From Nostoc sp. TCL240-02 (GTDB taxonomy: Bacteria; Cyanobacteriota; Cyanobacteriia; Cyanobacteriales; Nostocaceae): a stretch of DNA of 64,000 nt. The notes under the pieces were generated by a model. That model was not told the DNA's origin. It made no database searches and saw only the letters and a list, made by a program, of their open reading frames with translations. Positions 26,824 through 36,039 of this stretch are shown here, one piece after another (the stretch's first letter is position 1; every line of letters begins with the position of its first letter). Made by a program: the position numbers and the translations under genes. The DNA is taken from NCBI RefSeq assembly GCF_013343235.1, contig NZ_CP040094.1:7621001-7685000 (forward strand). Reading direction: 5' to 3'.

Positions 26824-27963
26824 TTACCGTTGGCCACTTTGTATTTTGTCGAAGATTGCGCCGTCATCGAAAAACTTCTTCTGAATAGTATCCCAGCCTC
26901 CCAAACTCTGAACGTTGTAAAGCTTAGAAATCTTGGGAAATTTATTCTGTACTTCCTTTATTACAGTAGAGTTAACAGGTCGAAAACCAACTTTGGCAAA
27001 TTCACGTTGAGCTTCCGGTGTAAAAAGAAACTTTACGAAACCTTCCGAAACTTTGCGGGTACCGTGCTTGTCAACATTCTTATCCACAACTGCTACTGGG
27101 CCATCTATAGAAATGTTCACCTGCGGAACCACATAAGAAAGTGAAGTTTTTCCTTGTTGTGCTGCTAAGATAATCTCGTTTTCGTAGTTAAGCAGAACAT
27201 CCCCTTGACCTTTCTTGTAAAAAACATCGCTCGATTCTCGCGCATCTTTAGGTAACACAGGGACATTGCGAAAGACTTGGGTAACATAGTTAAGAGCTTG
27301 AGCTTCACTTCCACCATTTTTGGTGATTGCACCCCACAAAGCCAGGAAATTCCACCGCGCACCTCCTGAAGTTTTGGGGTTTGCTGTAATCACCTTGACC
27401 CCTGGTTTAGTTAAATCACTCCAACTCTGGATCTTTTTAGGATTACCTTCACGAGTTTCTAGAGCAACTACTGAGTGGGTAACAATTGAGTTATTTGATG
27501 CTTCCTTCTCCCAACCTGGTTGAATCAGTCCGGCTTTTTCAATTTTTTTGGTATCTAATGCCAACGCCAAGGCTACAACATCTGCTTCTAATCCGTCAAT
27601 TACTGCACGGGTTTGAGAGCCAGAACCACCATAGCTTTCCCGAATCACTACATCTTGACCTTTTTCGCGTTTCCATTTCGCTACAAATTCAGGAATGATT
27701 TTCTGGTAAGCGGCTTTGGTGACTGCGTAGGAAACCAAAGTTATTTCAACTGTCTTACCGCCTTGACTAATCAATTGAGGCTTCTGGTTAATAGAAATAG
27801 TTTTATTAGCAGTCCCCGCAGCATAAGCAGGAATAAGGACACTTAAGCTCAAGCCAGTTGCTAATAAGAATGCAGAGGTTTTAGTTGAGGCAGGCTTTAA
27901 TTGCAGAAATAGTTGTCTGGCTGGGCGGAAAACTTGTAACTTTTTGGCTTGCAGATGTGTCAT
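26824..27963 (-). CDS. sulfate/thiosulfate-binding protein paralogue
   Basis: Periplasmic solute-binding protein of a sulfate ABC transporter, ~379 residues from ATG 27963 (MTHLQAKKLQ). An upstream TTG frame at 28014 is less likely. Its signal peptide (FLLATGLSLSVLIPAYA) has no lipobox Cys, unlike the divergent copy at 28.4 kb. Family motifs are SYGGSGSQTRAVIDGLEADVV, TANPKTSGGARWNFLALWG and GQGDVLLNYENE. It is divergent from the sbpA-cysTW operon and may be a second receptor with different affinity or specificity (thiosulfate or sulfate). Confidence 0.9.
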   Translation of the reverse strand: MTHLQAKKLQVFRPARQLFLQLKPASTKTSAFLLATGLSLSVLIPAYAAGTANKTISINQKPQLISQGGKTVEITLVSYAVTKAAYQKIIPEFVAKWKREKGQDVVIRESYGGSGSQTRAVIDGLEADVVALALALDTKKIEKAGLIQPGWEKEASNNSIVTHSVVALETREGNPKKIQSWSDLTKPGVKVITANPKTSGGARWNFLALWGAITKNGGSEAQALNYVTQVFRNVPVLPKDARESSDVFYKKGQGDVLLNYENEIILAAQQGKTSLSYVVPQVNISIDGPVAVVDKNVDKHGTRKVSEGFVKFLFTPEAQREFAKVGFRPVNSTVIKEVQNKFPKISKLYNVQSLGGWDTIQKKFFDDGAIFDKIQSGQR

Positions 27964-28414
27964 AGAAGCTGGATGTTGTGTAGTTGCTTGATTAAATAAC
28001 GGTAATCCGGTCAAATTACCGTTGTTTATCTTTAGGAAAAGATTATCAGATTAATTTTCAAAATTCAACTATTTTTTATACTAAAAATTTTGATCTTTCC
28101 TGGGGAAACTCATAGTGAAGATATGTAAAATATCTGACTACTGTTTCAAATGAGGGAGAAAAAATAAATAATTTCCAATTCTCAATTCCCTAGCAAATTG
28201 CTTGATACATTGGTTGGCTGATGTATCAAGCAATTTGATACTTGAAAATAAAAGTATTGTAATTCCTTACATAATTGGTAGAATCACCATATTCTTGATG
28301 AAGAATGTGAGGTTTATTGGTGTTTGCAACTAGTTAGATGTAATCATCCGGTATGATAAACACTATATAACTGTATTCCCATCAGTTATTTGTAGATTTA
28401 GCGGAGGAAATGGA
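27964..28414. other. divergent promoter region of the two sulfate-binding genes
   Basis: A 450-bp AT-rich region holding both promoters and one long hairpin (28194-28237). No gene seen. Confidence 0.5.
28194..28237. repeat. perfect 17-bp inverted repeat
   Basis: Arms CAAATTGCTTGATACAT (28194-28210) and its exact complement (28221-28237) flank a 10-nt loop TGGTTGGCTG. It has no T-run and lies mid-way between divergent promoters. It may be a protein-binding palindrome, a small mobile repeat, or an mRNA leader element of the rightward gene. Confidence 0.65.
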
Positions 28415-29563
28415 ATGAGTTTGTGGCAACACCCACTGAAAAGATTACAAGCGATCGCTGAACATGGAACATATCGGTTCAGACTAAATTCGCTCAAAGG
28501 CTTTGTATCACTCTTTTTAGTAGGGACTGTATTGAGTGTGGCGCTTGCCGCCTGCTCTGGTGGAGGAACTGGGAATACTTCTTCTTCTGAAACCCCTAAT
28601 GCTAGCGCTACTCCTGTGGCTGCAAACAAAGATAGTGTTGAACTAACTCTGGTTTCCTTTGCTGTCACCAAAGCGGCTCACGAAGCAATTATTCCTAAAT
28701 TTGTAGAACAGTGGAAGAAAGATCATAACCAAACTGTCGTCTTCAAGCAAAGCTATGGCGGCTCTGGTTCTCAAACTCGCGCTGTTATCGATGGCTTGGA
28801 AGCAGATGTAGTCCACTTGGCACTAGCTGGAGACACCTCAAAGATTGAGAAGGCTGGATTGATTCAACCAGGATGGGAGAAAGAAGTTCCCAACAATGGT
28901 ATTGTCTCCAAATCGGTAGCAGCATTAGTAACTCGTTCAGGCAATCCTAAAGGCATCAAAAACTGGCAAGATTTAGCTAAAGACGGTGTAAAACTAATTA
29001 CTGCTAACCCCAAAACTTCCGGCGGTGCTAAGTGGAATTTCTTAGCACTATGGGATTCTGTAATTAAAACAGGTGGCGATGAGGCTAAAGCTACTGCATT
29101 TGTAACTAAAGTTTATAAAAATGTGCCAATCTTGCCTAAAGATGCGCGAGAAGCTACTGATACATTCGCCAAGCAAGGGCAGGGAGATGTCTTAATCAAC
29201 TACGAAAACGAAGTTCTTTTGGCACAACAAAAGGGCGAGAAGGTTGAGTATGTCGTTCCCGATGTGAATATATCCATTGACAATCCGATCGCAGTGGTAG
29301 ATAAGAACGTCGATAAGCATGGAACCCGCGAAGTTGCTGAAGGTTTTGTGAAATACCTCTATACTCCAGAAGCACAGCAAGAGTTTGTCAAATTAGGATT
29401 CCGTCCTGTGGATGAGACTTTAGCTCAAACTAAAGAAGTCACAGGCAAATTTCCCAAGGTGAAAACTTTGGGTACAGTTGCAGACTTCGGTGGTTGGAGT
29501 GCAATCGATAAGAAGTTTTTCGCCGACGGGGGCGTGTTTGATAAGATTCAAGCCCAAAAATAA
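28415..29563 (+). CDS. sbpA: sulfate-binding lipoprotein SbpA
   Basis: A 382-residue sulfate receptor of the ABC importer. A basic N-terminal extension is followed by a hydrophobic stretch and a lipobox ending at Cys47 (LSVALAAC), then the solute-binding fold with SYGGSGSQTRAVIDGLEADVV, TANPKTSGGAKWNFLALW and KQGQGDVLINYENE. GGAGGAAATGG precedes the ATG. It leads the cysT-cysW genes on the same strand, with a 180-bp repeat-filled gap. Strongly similar to the divergent 26.8-kb paralogue. Confidence 0.93.
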   Translation: MSLWQHPLKRLQAIAEHGTYRFRLNSLKGFVSLFLVGTVLSVALAACSGGGTGNTSSSETPNASATPVAANKDSVELTLVSFAVTKAAHEAIIPKFVEQWKKDHNQTVVFKQSYGGSGSQTRAVIDGLEADVVHLALAGDTSKIEKAGLIQPGWEKEVPNNGIVSKSVAALVTRSGNPKGIKNWQDLAKDGVKLITANPKTSGGAKWNFLALWDSVIKTGGDEAKATAFVTKVYKNVPILPKDAREATDTFAKQGQGDVLINYENEVLLAQQKGEKVEYVVPDVNISIDNPIAVVDKNVDKHGTREVAEGFVKYLYTPEAQQEFVKLGFRPVDETLAQTKEVTGKFPKVKTLGTVADFGGWSAIDKKFFADGGVFDKIQAQK

Positions 29564-29565
29564 TT

Positions 29566-29740
29566 CGTAATTCGTAATTCGTAATTTGTAATTCGTAATT
29601 GAAGAGCAGACTAATTAACTTGCTTACGACGCAATGCGCGAACAGTTTTGAGGTAATAATTACGAATTATGAATACCGACAAAAAACTTTCAAAAAACTT
29701 TTTTTGAATTTTGAATTTTGAATTTTGAATTCGGAGCGAA
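29566..29740. repeat. heptamer tandem repeats between sbpA and cysT
   Basis: TAATTCG units repeated about five times at 29566-29600, and GAATTTT units about four times at 29704-29731. These are classical Nostoc heptamer repeats. They sit between sbpA and cysT, where they could affect mRNA processing. Confidence 0.75.
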
Positions 29741-29745
29741 GCGAC

Positions 29746-30606
29746 GTGACGACTGTATCTTCTTCTTTGGAAGTTGAGCGCAAAACACCATTTTGGAAGA
29801 AATTGCGGCGGGTTCCCTGGACTTGGCGAATCACGATAGCATACCTGACGGTGATGTTGTTTATTCCCATAGCTGCCATGTTCCTGAAAGCGAGTACGGA
29901 ACCTCCGGCGAGATTTTGGGCGATCGCAACCAGTGATATCGCATTAGCCACCTATAATGTCACTTTTGTGACAGCAATATTTGCTGCCTTACTCAATGGC
30001 GTATTTGGTACTCTAATTGCTTGGGTTCTGGTGCGCTACGACTTTCCCTTAAAACGCTTGATTGATGCCACAGTAGATTTACCATTTGCGCTGCCAACTT
30101 CGGTAGCAGGGTTAACCCTAGCAACAGTTTATAGCGATAATGGCTGGATAGGTTCGCTACTAGCACCACTGGGAATTAAGGTAGCTTTTACTCGCACAGG
30201 AGTAGCGGTGGCAATGATATTTATCTCACTACCCTTTATTGTGAGAACTGTGCAACCCGTACTTCAGGAAATGGAACATGAAATTGAAGAAGCTTCTTGG
30301 TGTCTAGGTGCTTCTCAATGGCAGACCTTCTGGAAAGTAATTTTGCCACCTTTATTTCCGACGATTTTAACTGGTGTTGCCTTGGGTTTCTCCCGTGCGG
30401 TTGGCGAATATGGGTCAACTGTAATTATCTCTTCCAATACGCCCTATCAAGATTTGATCGCACCCGTGCTGATTTTTCAACGGTTAGAGCAGTATGACTA
30501 TTCTGGTGCAACAGTAATTGGCATAGTTTTACTATCAATTTCGTTGGTATTGCTATTGGCAATTAATTTCTTACAAGCGTGGGCAAGGAGATATGACACT
30601 AGATAA
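29746..30606 (+). CDS. cysT: sulfate ABC transporter permease CysT
   Basis: A 286-residue inner-membrane permease with about six transmembrane helices. The EAA loop [21 protein letters not shown], which contacts the ATPase, is present. I chose GTG 29746 because GGAG lies at a proper distance; a TTG frame extends to 29725. It forms the channel with CysW; the stop codon lies 14 bp inside the cysW start, so translation is coupled. Confidence 0.92.
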   Translation: MTTVSSSLEVERKTPFWKKLRRVPWTWRITIAYLTVMLFIPIAAMFLKASTEPPARFWAIATSDIALATYNVTFVTAIFAALLNGVFGTLIAWVLVRYDFPLKRLIDATVDLPFALPTSVAGLTLATVYSDNGWIGSLLAPLGIKVAFTRTGVAVAMIFISLPFIVRTVQPVLQEMEHEIEEASWCLGASQWQTFWKVILPPLFPTILTGVALGFSRAVGEYGSTVIISSNTPYQDLIAPVLIFQRLEQYDYSGATVIGIVLLSISLVLLLAINFLQAWARRYDTR

Positions 30607-31468
30607 GCCAAGTTTTCATTCATCTGTATCTGATACACATACAGCCAAGCCTAAAGAGCAGAAGAGTTGGGTTCCAATAGTTTTAATTGGTATAGCGATC
30701 GCTTATTTAGCTTTAGTTCAATACATCCCTGCAATCAACGTTTTTGTTCAAGCCTTCAGCAAGGGAGTTGAGCCATTTCTATCCAACCTGACACGACCAG
30801 CTTTTCTCCATGCAGCTTGGCTGACACTTTTGCTGGCTGTAATTTCTCTGCCCTTGAATACAATATTTGGGCTATGTGCAGCTTGGGCGATCGCTCGTCA
30901 TAAATTTCCCGGACGCGCCATAGTTTTAAGCATTATTGACCTGCCCTTTTCCATCTCACCCGTAGTTGCAGGATTGATGATTGTGCTACTTTACGGACGC
31001 AATGGGTGGTTTGGCCCTTGGCTCCAGGCACATGATATCAAGATTGTCTTTGCCTTTCCAGGTATGGTGCTGGCTACAGCCTTCGTGAGTATGCCCTTTG
31101 TGGCGCGGGAAGTGATTCCCGTTTTAGAGGAATTTGGCAAGGATCAAGAAGAAGCTGCTAGAACTCTCGGTGCAAAAGATTGGCAGATATTTTGGCGTGT
31201 CACCTTACCTAGCATCCGTTGGGGCTTACTCTACGGTTTAATTTTAACCAATGCCAGAGCAATGGGTGAATTCGGGGCGGTTTCGGTGGTATCTGGCAAC
31301 ATTGCTGATCAAACCCAGAGCTTACCACTGTTTGTAGAAGATGCTTACAAACAGTATGAAACCGAAGCTGCCTTCTCTGCGGCTGTATTGTTAGCATTGC
31401 TAGCAGTAGTAACTTTGGTGCTGAAAGAGATTTTAGAACGCAAAACCCGGATCAAAGATGTTGAATAG
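30593..31468 (+). CDS. cysW: sulfate ABC transporter permease CysW
   Basis: A 291-residue permease with about six membrane helices. The EAA loop is [23 protein letters not shown], and [16 protein letters not shown] is typical of CysW. AGGAG precedes the ATG at 30593, inside the end of cysT. No cysA ATPase gene follows; instead a NIL-domain gene lies downstream on the same strand. Confidence 0.93.
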   Translation: MTLDKPSFHSSVSDTHTAKPKEQKSWVPIVLIGIAIAYLALVQYIPAINVFVQAFSKGVEPFLSNLTRPAFLHAAWLTLLLAVISLPLNTIFGLCAAWAIARHKFPGRAIVLSIIDLPFSISPVVAGLMIVLLYGRNGWFGPWLQAHDIKIVFAFPGMVLATAFVSMPFVAREVIPVLEEFGKDQEEAARTLGAKDWQIFWRVTLPSIRWGLLYGLILTNARAMGEFGAVSVVSGNIADQTQSLPLFVEDAYKQYETEAAFSAAVLLALLAVVTLVLKEILERKTRIKDVE

Positions 31469-31479
31469 TTAGGTTGTGG

Positions 31480-31645
31480 GCATGGGGCATTGGGAATTGC
31501 GAATTGGATATGGATAAGAGACAGGAAGGACAAGGCAGAGGGGGGAGACAAGGGAGAGAACTTGTTGAATAATTCTTCCCTCATCCCCCTCATCCCCCTC
31601 ATCCTCCCCTGCTCCCCTACTCCCTCTGCCTTCCCCAATCCACAA
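31480..31645. repeat. purine/pyrimidine-rich repeat with large inverted arms
   Basis: A G-rich arm (GGCAGAGGGGGGAGACAAGG) and, ~60 bp later, a C-rich arm (CTCATCCCCCTCATCC, CTGCTCCCCTACTCCC) form a potential long imperfect hairpin. It separates cysW from the NIL gene. Confidence 0.65.
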
Positions 31646-31672
31646 TGTCCAATCCCCTTGATGGTGACAATC

Positions 31673-31939
31673 ATGACTAGTGATAATACACTTACCAATA
31701 AACGGATTCGACTAAGAATTCCCAAGGACTATCACCAGGAACCTGTAATTTCTCGCCTGGTATCCAACTATGGCTTGACTGTGAATATCACCGCAGCGAT
31801 TTTAGGAGCGAATGCTGTCGGTGATGGTTGGTTTGACCTTGAATTACAAGGAACAGATGCACAAATTCAAAGTGGGTTAACCTATCTCCATGAATTGGAG
31901 TTGCAAGTCTGGGATGACACTCAAGCGATTGATTGGTAG
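31673..31939 (+). CDS. free-standing NIL-domain protein
   Basis: An 88-residue protein that is essentially one NIL domain, the small ferredoxin-like sensor found at the C-terminus of MetN, the methionine importer ATPase. Core: IRLRIPKDYHQEPVISRLVS, GLTVNITAAIL, GWFDLELQG, GLTYLHELELQVW. I chose ATG 31673; the frame is open further upstream only through repeat DNA. Its place behind cysTW suggests it senses a sulfur amino acid or contacts the sulfate transporter. That role is inferred. Confidence 0.75.
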   Translation: MTSDNTLTNKRIRLRIPKDYHQEPVISRLVSNYGLTVNITAAILGANAVGDGWFDLELQGTDAQIQSGLTYLHELELQVWDDTQAIDW

Positions 31940-31975
31940 GAGTTATACTCAATTGTGAACTGCTATATTAACAAG

Positions 31976-34432
31976 CTACGCTTGAATGATGAAGTCCGTA
32001 GCTGTCAGATTGGGCGCACCCTTAATGGTCGCAAATAGGCCGCCGCTACCAAAACCAGCTGCGCTGCCATTTTGGTTGTAGAATAACTGCCCACTCACAG
32101 CGTCGTAGATAATTTTTGCTGTAGTAGCCGCCCCTGAAGAAGTGATTTTAAAATCAGTGGCATTACTAAAACTGATTCCTGGAGCAGAAGCGATCGCACT
32201 AAAAGTAGTCTTATCCAGAATAATTTTATCGCCTTGGGAGTGTTTGAAGTCAGCGATCGCATCTACACCCACAGCAGAACTGGCAAAGTTCGCATTAGTG
32301 TTGTACAGAAAACTGTCAGCACCCGCACCACCAACAAGGGTATCATTGCCTGCGCCACCAATAAGGGTATCATTGCCAGTACCACCCCGGAGCAGGTCGT
32401 TGCCACTTTTCCCATTCATGGTATCGTTACCCCCCTGACCATTGATCACATCAGCCGAGTTGTCAAAACCCGTGATGTTATTGTTGAGTTCATTGAGGAA
32501 AGTTACCGTGTTCTTGTTGTAAAGGTTAGTTTGAGTGGAATTAGCATCAAAGACATCAAAGCTGTCGGCAATGTTGGTTTGCCCATCAAATAAGATATTA
32601 CCAATGGCAGGTCTTGCTCCAGAAGCGGGCAAGTTATCCAGGTTTTCTAACTGAAAGTTTTGCAGAGTCACTTTGGTATTAGCCACATTTTCAAAGGTGA
32701 CTTCCAAATTGCTGCCATTTTGAGTTAGTTGCAGATTTCGGGCATTTAAACCACTCCCTGTAAATTGCAAGGTGTCAACATTGGCAATCACTCCTACCAA
32801 AGGATTTGAGCCTTTACCAACGCCACTAAAATCTGTAATGGTATCATTGCGATCGCCTCGGCGAATTACGAATTTATCTTGACCGCCGTTGCCAGTAAGA
32901 GTATCGTTACCACCTTTGCCGTCGATGATATTGTTGCCAGGTGTGCCTAAGAGAGTATCTGCACCAGCAGTTCCTGTGAGGTTAGGAGTGTTACCGATAT
33001 TCGTCCCGCCAAACAGCACATAGGTTTGCCCAGATTGAGAGCCGATAAGTAGGTCATCAAACCCGTCGCCATTGACATCTCCGGCACCACTGATAGAGAC
33101 GGCTAAGTTATTCGCAGTGAAGCCGTTGATGGTAAAGCCGTTAGAGCCGTTGAGATCCGAGAGGTTAAGGCTAGAACTAAAGCCTGTACTCTTGCCAAAT
33201 ACCACGTAGCTCTGCTCCGATCTAAAAATAATCAGGTCGTCGAAGCCGTCGCCGTTGACATCTCCAGCACCTTGGACAGAGAACCCTGTCGAATCCGTCC
33301 TAATGCCGTTGATAGTGAAACCGTTAGAGCCGTTGAGTTCCGAGAGGTTAAGGCTGGGGCTAAACCCTGTGCTGTTGCCAAACACCACATAGCTCTGCCC
33401 AGAAGCGAAGACGGTACCGTTCTCGGAACTGAAACTTATTGCCCCGATAATTAGGTCGTCGATGCCATCACCATTGACATCTCCAGCACTACTGACAGGG
33501 GAGCCTGAGAAATCACCTTCCTTGATGCCGTTGATAGTGAAGCCGTTAGCACCGTTGAGGATAGAGAGGTTAAGGCTGGGGCTAAACCCTGTGCTGTTAC
33601 CAAACACCACGTAGCTCTGCCCAGAAGATAAGCCGTTAGGTGAGGCATTGGATGCCCCGATAATCACGTCGTCGATACCGTCGCCGTTGATATCTCCGAC
33701 ACCACTGACAGAGCCACCTGATATGTCACCCACTTCGTTGATGCCGTTGATAGCAAAGCCGTTAGTACCGTTGAGGCTGGAGAGATTGAGGCTGGGGCTA
33801 AAGCCTGTGCTGTTGCCAAACACTACATAGCTCTGCCCAGAAAAGTTATTGGCATAAGGTGCCCCAATAATCACGTCGTCGAAACCATCATGGTTGATAT
33901 CTCCAGCACCGCTGACAGAGCTACCCGATATATCATTCGCCGCGATGCCATTGATGGCGAAGCCGTTAGCGCCGTTGAGAGTAGAGAGGTTGAGGCTAGA
34001 GCTAAAGCCTGTCCTCTTGCCAAATACCACGTAGCTCTGTCCAGATTGGGAGCCGTTGGGGTCAGCACCAGATGCTCCGATGATTAGGTCATCGATGCCG
34101 TCGCCGTTAACATCTCCAGCGCTGCTGACATTGCCTGAAAAGTCATTCGCCGCGATGCCATTGATAGCGAAGCCATTAGCGCCGTTGAGAGTAGAGAGGT
34201 TGAGGCTAGAGCTAAAGCCTGTGCTGCTGCCAAATACCACGTAGCTTTGCCCAGACTCAGAGCCGTTGGGGTCGGCACCGGGTGCCCCGATAATCAGGTC
34301 GTCTAAGCCGTCGCCGTTGACATCTCCCGCATCGCTCACAGAGGAGCCTGATCTGTCAGCCGTTGCAATGCTATTAATGACAAAGCCATTAGTGCCATTG
34401 AGGTCAGCAAGATTGAAGGATGAATTAGGCAT
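31976..34432 (-). CDS. FG-GAP and RTX calcium-binding repeat protein
   Basis: An 818-residue, probably secreted or surface protein. Residues ~1-470 hold seven FG-GAP (integrin beta-propeller) repeats, each with a Ca-binding loop such as GDVNGDGIDDLIIGA and ending SGQSYVVFG. Repeat 6 lacks the usual IIGA ending (LIIFR). Then come RTX-type nonapeptides near 515 (GKGGNDTLTGNGG) and 670-720 (GGAGNDTLVGGAGADSF), followed by a C-terminal domain ending GAPNLTATDFIIQA. There is no cleavable signal peptide, as usual for type I secreted RTX proteins. I chose ATG 34432 because AGGAG lies seven bases upstream. It interrupts the sulfur cluster on the opposite strand. Confidence 0.85.
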   Translation of the reverse strand: MPNSSFNLADLNGTNGFVINSIATADRSGSSVSDAGDVNGDGLDDLIIGAPGADPNGSESGQSYVVFGSSTGFSSSLNLSTLNGANGFAINGIAANDFSGNVSSAGDVNGDGIDDLIIGASGADPNGSQSGQSYVVFGKRTGFSSSLNLSTLNGANGFAINGIAANDISGSSVSGAGDINHDGFDDVIIGAPYANNFSGQSYVVFGNSTGFSPSLNLSSLNGTNGFAINGINEVGDISGGSVSGVGDINGDGIDDVIIGASNASPNGLSSGQSYVVFGNSTGFSPSLNLSILNGANGFTINGIKEGDFSGSPVSSAGDVNGDGIDDLIIGAISFSSENGTVFASGQSYVVFGNSTGFSPSLNLSELNGSNGFTINGIRTDSTGFSVQGAGDVNGDGFDDLIIFRSEQSYVVFGKSTGFSSSLNLSDLNGSNGFTINGFTANNLAVSISGAGDVNGDGFDDLLIGSQSGQTYVLFGGTNIGNTPNLTGTAGADTLLGTPGNNIIDGKGGNDTLTGNGGQDKFVIRRGDRNDTITDFSGVGKGSNPLVGVIANVDTLQFTGSGLNARNLQLTQNGSNLEVTFENVANTKVTLQNFQLENLDNLPASGARPAIGNILFDGQTNIADSFDVFDANSTQTNLYNKNTVTFLNELNNNITGFDNSADVINGQGGNDTMNGKSGNDLLRGGTGNDTLIGGAGNDTLVGGAGADSFLYNTNANFASSAVGVDAIADFKHSQGDKIILDKTTFSAIASAPGISFSNATDFKITSSGAATTAKIIYDAVSGQLFYNQNGSAAGFGSGGLFATIKGAPNLTATDFIIQA

Positions 34433-35018
34433 GATTTTCTCCTGCATTTTTTGTTATTCAGGGAATAACTCATGTCTAGCTTCAGGCAACTCTTAGTCTT
34501 GGTTATACGAGACTTTACCTGCAAGACCAGGGTTCAAAACCAGGCAGACTTGCTCTGTACGCGTAAACTATGCACCTTTTAGGGTGAAATGAAAATTAGA
34601 CATACAAATCCCGCCACTAGGTTTTTACCTGAATATCCCTAGTTTTTTTCAGTCATCAGAGAAATTTTGATTAGAAAACTTAAAACAGTGGAAACACTTA
34701 AATATTCTTACAACATTCACTGCTACTCTATAAATATAAAATTGTCAACCGTCTAAACCTCAAATTACTATACTAAAATTAGCAATATTTACGTTAATTT
34801 ACTCATTGCTTTTTTGCATTCTTCGTGAGATTCTCCTTTACATAACAAAAGTACGTTAAATCGATAGAATTATCGTAGTTTAGTGAGAGCCAAAAAGATG
34901 AAAATTTCTATAAGGCTGACATTCAACCAGGCGAAGTTGAGTTTTAGGGGCGCGGCATCAGCAAGACTTTCTGTCAAACCAAAAAATTGCCTAGGCATCG
35001 CTATTGGGAATTAATCTG
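34433..35018. other. AT-rich spacer between FG-GAP and NIL genes
   Basis: A divergent promoter region of ~590 bp. I see no gene, RNA or strong hairpin. A short CCAGGGTTCAAAACCAGG stretch near 34530 resembles a tRNA T-arm but has no surrounding tRNA. Confidence 0.45.
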
Positions 35019-35663
35019 ATGTCTCAGTGTAAATCTGTAGAACCTGCTTCAGTCCATAGTCGCATTCTCGTACCTCAAAGGTATCATAGCCAACCTGTAA
35101 TTTCCCGCTTGGTGTCTCGTTATGGTTTAACCGTCAATATTAAAGCAGCATCACTGACATCCGATAGTGACAGCGATGGCTGGTTTGATTTGGAACTTTC
35201 GGGAAATCCCCAAAAACTGACAAATAGCCTATCTTACTTGCAAGGATTGGGGGTGAATTTACTGGAATTAGCGATCGCTAACCACATTCAATCTAACCAG
35301 CACTCTTTACCTTTCCCAAATCTAGCTAGCAAACTGAGTCCCAAAGACTCTGCACTACTAACAAATCAATGGCAAGAACAATTCCAGCAATGGATTTCTC
35401 TGGGTCAAACTAATCGATTGCGCTTGCAACTGTGTGTCTTAAAATCTTATTACAAAGAGCCGGTGATTTCTGAATTAGTTTCTCGTTATGGATTAACTGT
35501 AAATATTACCAGTGCTACACTTCAACCCGATACAGAAGATGACGGCTGGTTTGACTTGGATTTGTGGGGGAGAAGCAAACAACTTTACTCTAGCCTGAGT
35601 TATTTAGAAAAACTGGGGCTACCGATTTGGCTGGATTTATCTAGCGTTTATAGCGATCGCTAA
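35019..35663 (+). CDS. tandem two-NIL-domain protein
   Basis: A 214-residue protein with two NIL domains joined by a Gln/Ser-rich linker. Domain 1 is about 15-80 (RILVPQRYHSQPVISRLVS, GLTVNIKAAS, GWFDLELSG). Domain 2 is about 135-205 (LQLCVLKSYYKEPVISELVS, GLTVNITSATL, GWFDLDLWG). The duplicated PVIS-LVSRYGLTVNI core is strikingly conserved with the 31.7-kb gene. No ATPase or membrane part is attached. I chose ATG 35019 (MSQCKSVEP) over the upstream TTG. A third NIL gene follows 22 bp downstream. Confidence 0.75.
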   Translation: MSQCKSVEPASVHSRILVPQRYHSQPVISRLVSRYGLTVNIKAASLTSDSDSDGWFDLELSGNPQKLTNSLSYLQGLGVNLLELAIANHIQSNQHSLPFPNLASKLSPKDSALLTNQWQEQFQQWISLGQTNRLRLQLCVLKSYYKEPVISELVSRYGLTVNITSATLQPDTEDDGWFDLDLWGRSKQLYSSLSYLEKLGLPIWLDLSSVYSDR

Positions 35664-35685
35664 GTAATAAAATCGTCACTATCTA

Positions 35686-36024
35686 ATGGCAGCATTAAAT
35701 AAACGTCAAACCAATTCCCAAACCAGATTATCACTGGTTTCTTCAGTCTCTAACAAAAGTCAAGTCTCTCAGATTCGCCTGCGGATATATATTCCCAAAT
35801 GCTATCTGCAAGCGCCTGTGATTTCACAATTAATTTCTAGTTACGGCTTGGTAGTTAATATTACCAAGGCTATGCTACAACCAAATACAGACGAAGAAGG
35901 GTGCTTTGATATTGAACTATGGGGAACAGTACCACAAATCTCTAACGGTTTGGCTTATCTGGAATCTCTGAATCTTAGAATTGTGGGCAAGCCGAATGCA
36001 GACGGCGATAGCTGGTTTTGTTGA
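35686..36024 (+). CDS. free-standing NIL-domain protein
   Basis: A 112-residue protein with a ~35-residue polar N-terminal tail and one NIL domain (IRLRIYIPKCYLQAPVISQLIS, GLVVNITKAML, GCFDIELWG). It is probably co-transcribed with the two-NIL gene (22-bp gap) and converges with the Crp-family regulator. The function is unknown; the sulfur-gene neighbourhood and the MetN link suggest a role in sulfur control. Confidence 0.72.
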   Translation: MAALNKRQTNSQTRLSLVSSVSNKSQVSQIRLRIYIPKCYLQAPVISQLISSYGLVVNITKAMLQPNTDEEGCFDIELWGTVPQISNGLAYLESLNLRIVGKPNADGDSWFC

Positions 36025-36039
36025 AATAATCTAAATAAT

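Noticed and set aside
33000..34430. Regular ~200-bp repeats that could be mistaken for a CRISPR or satellite array
   Set aside because: They are coding FG-GAP repeats in one open frame with conserved Ca-binding loops.
33272..34496. Several 60-76-codon frames on both strands of the FG-GAP gene
   Set aside because: They recur once per repeat unit and are shadows of the repeated coding sequence.
34525..34560. T-arm-like CCAGGGTTCAAAACCAGG suggesting a tRNA
   Set aside because: No acceptor, D or anticodon arms can be folded around it.
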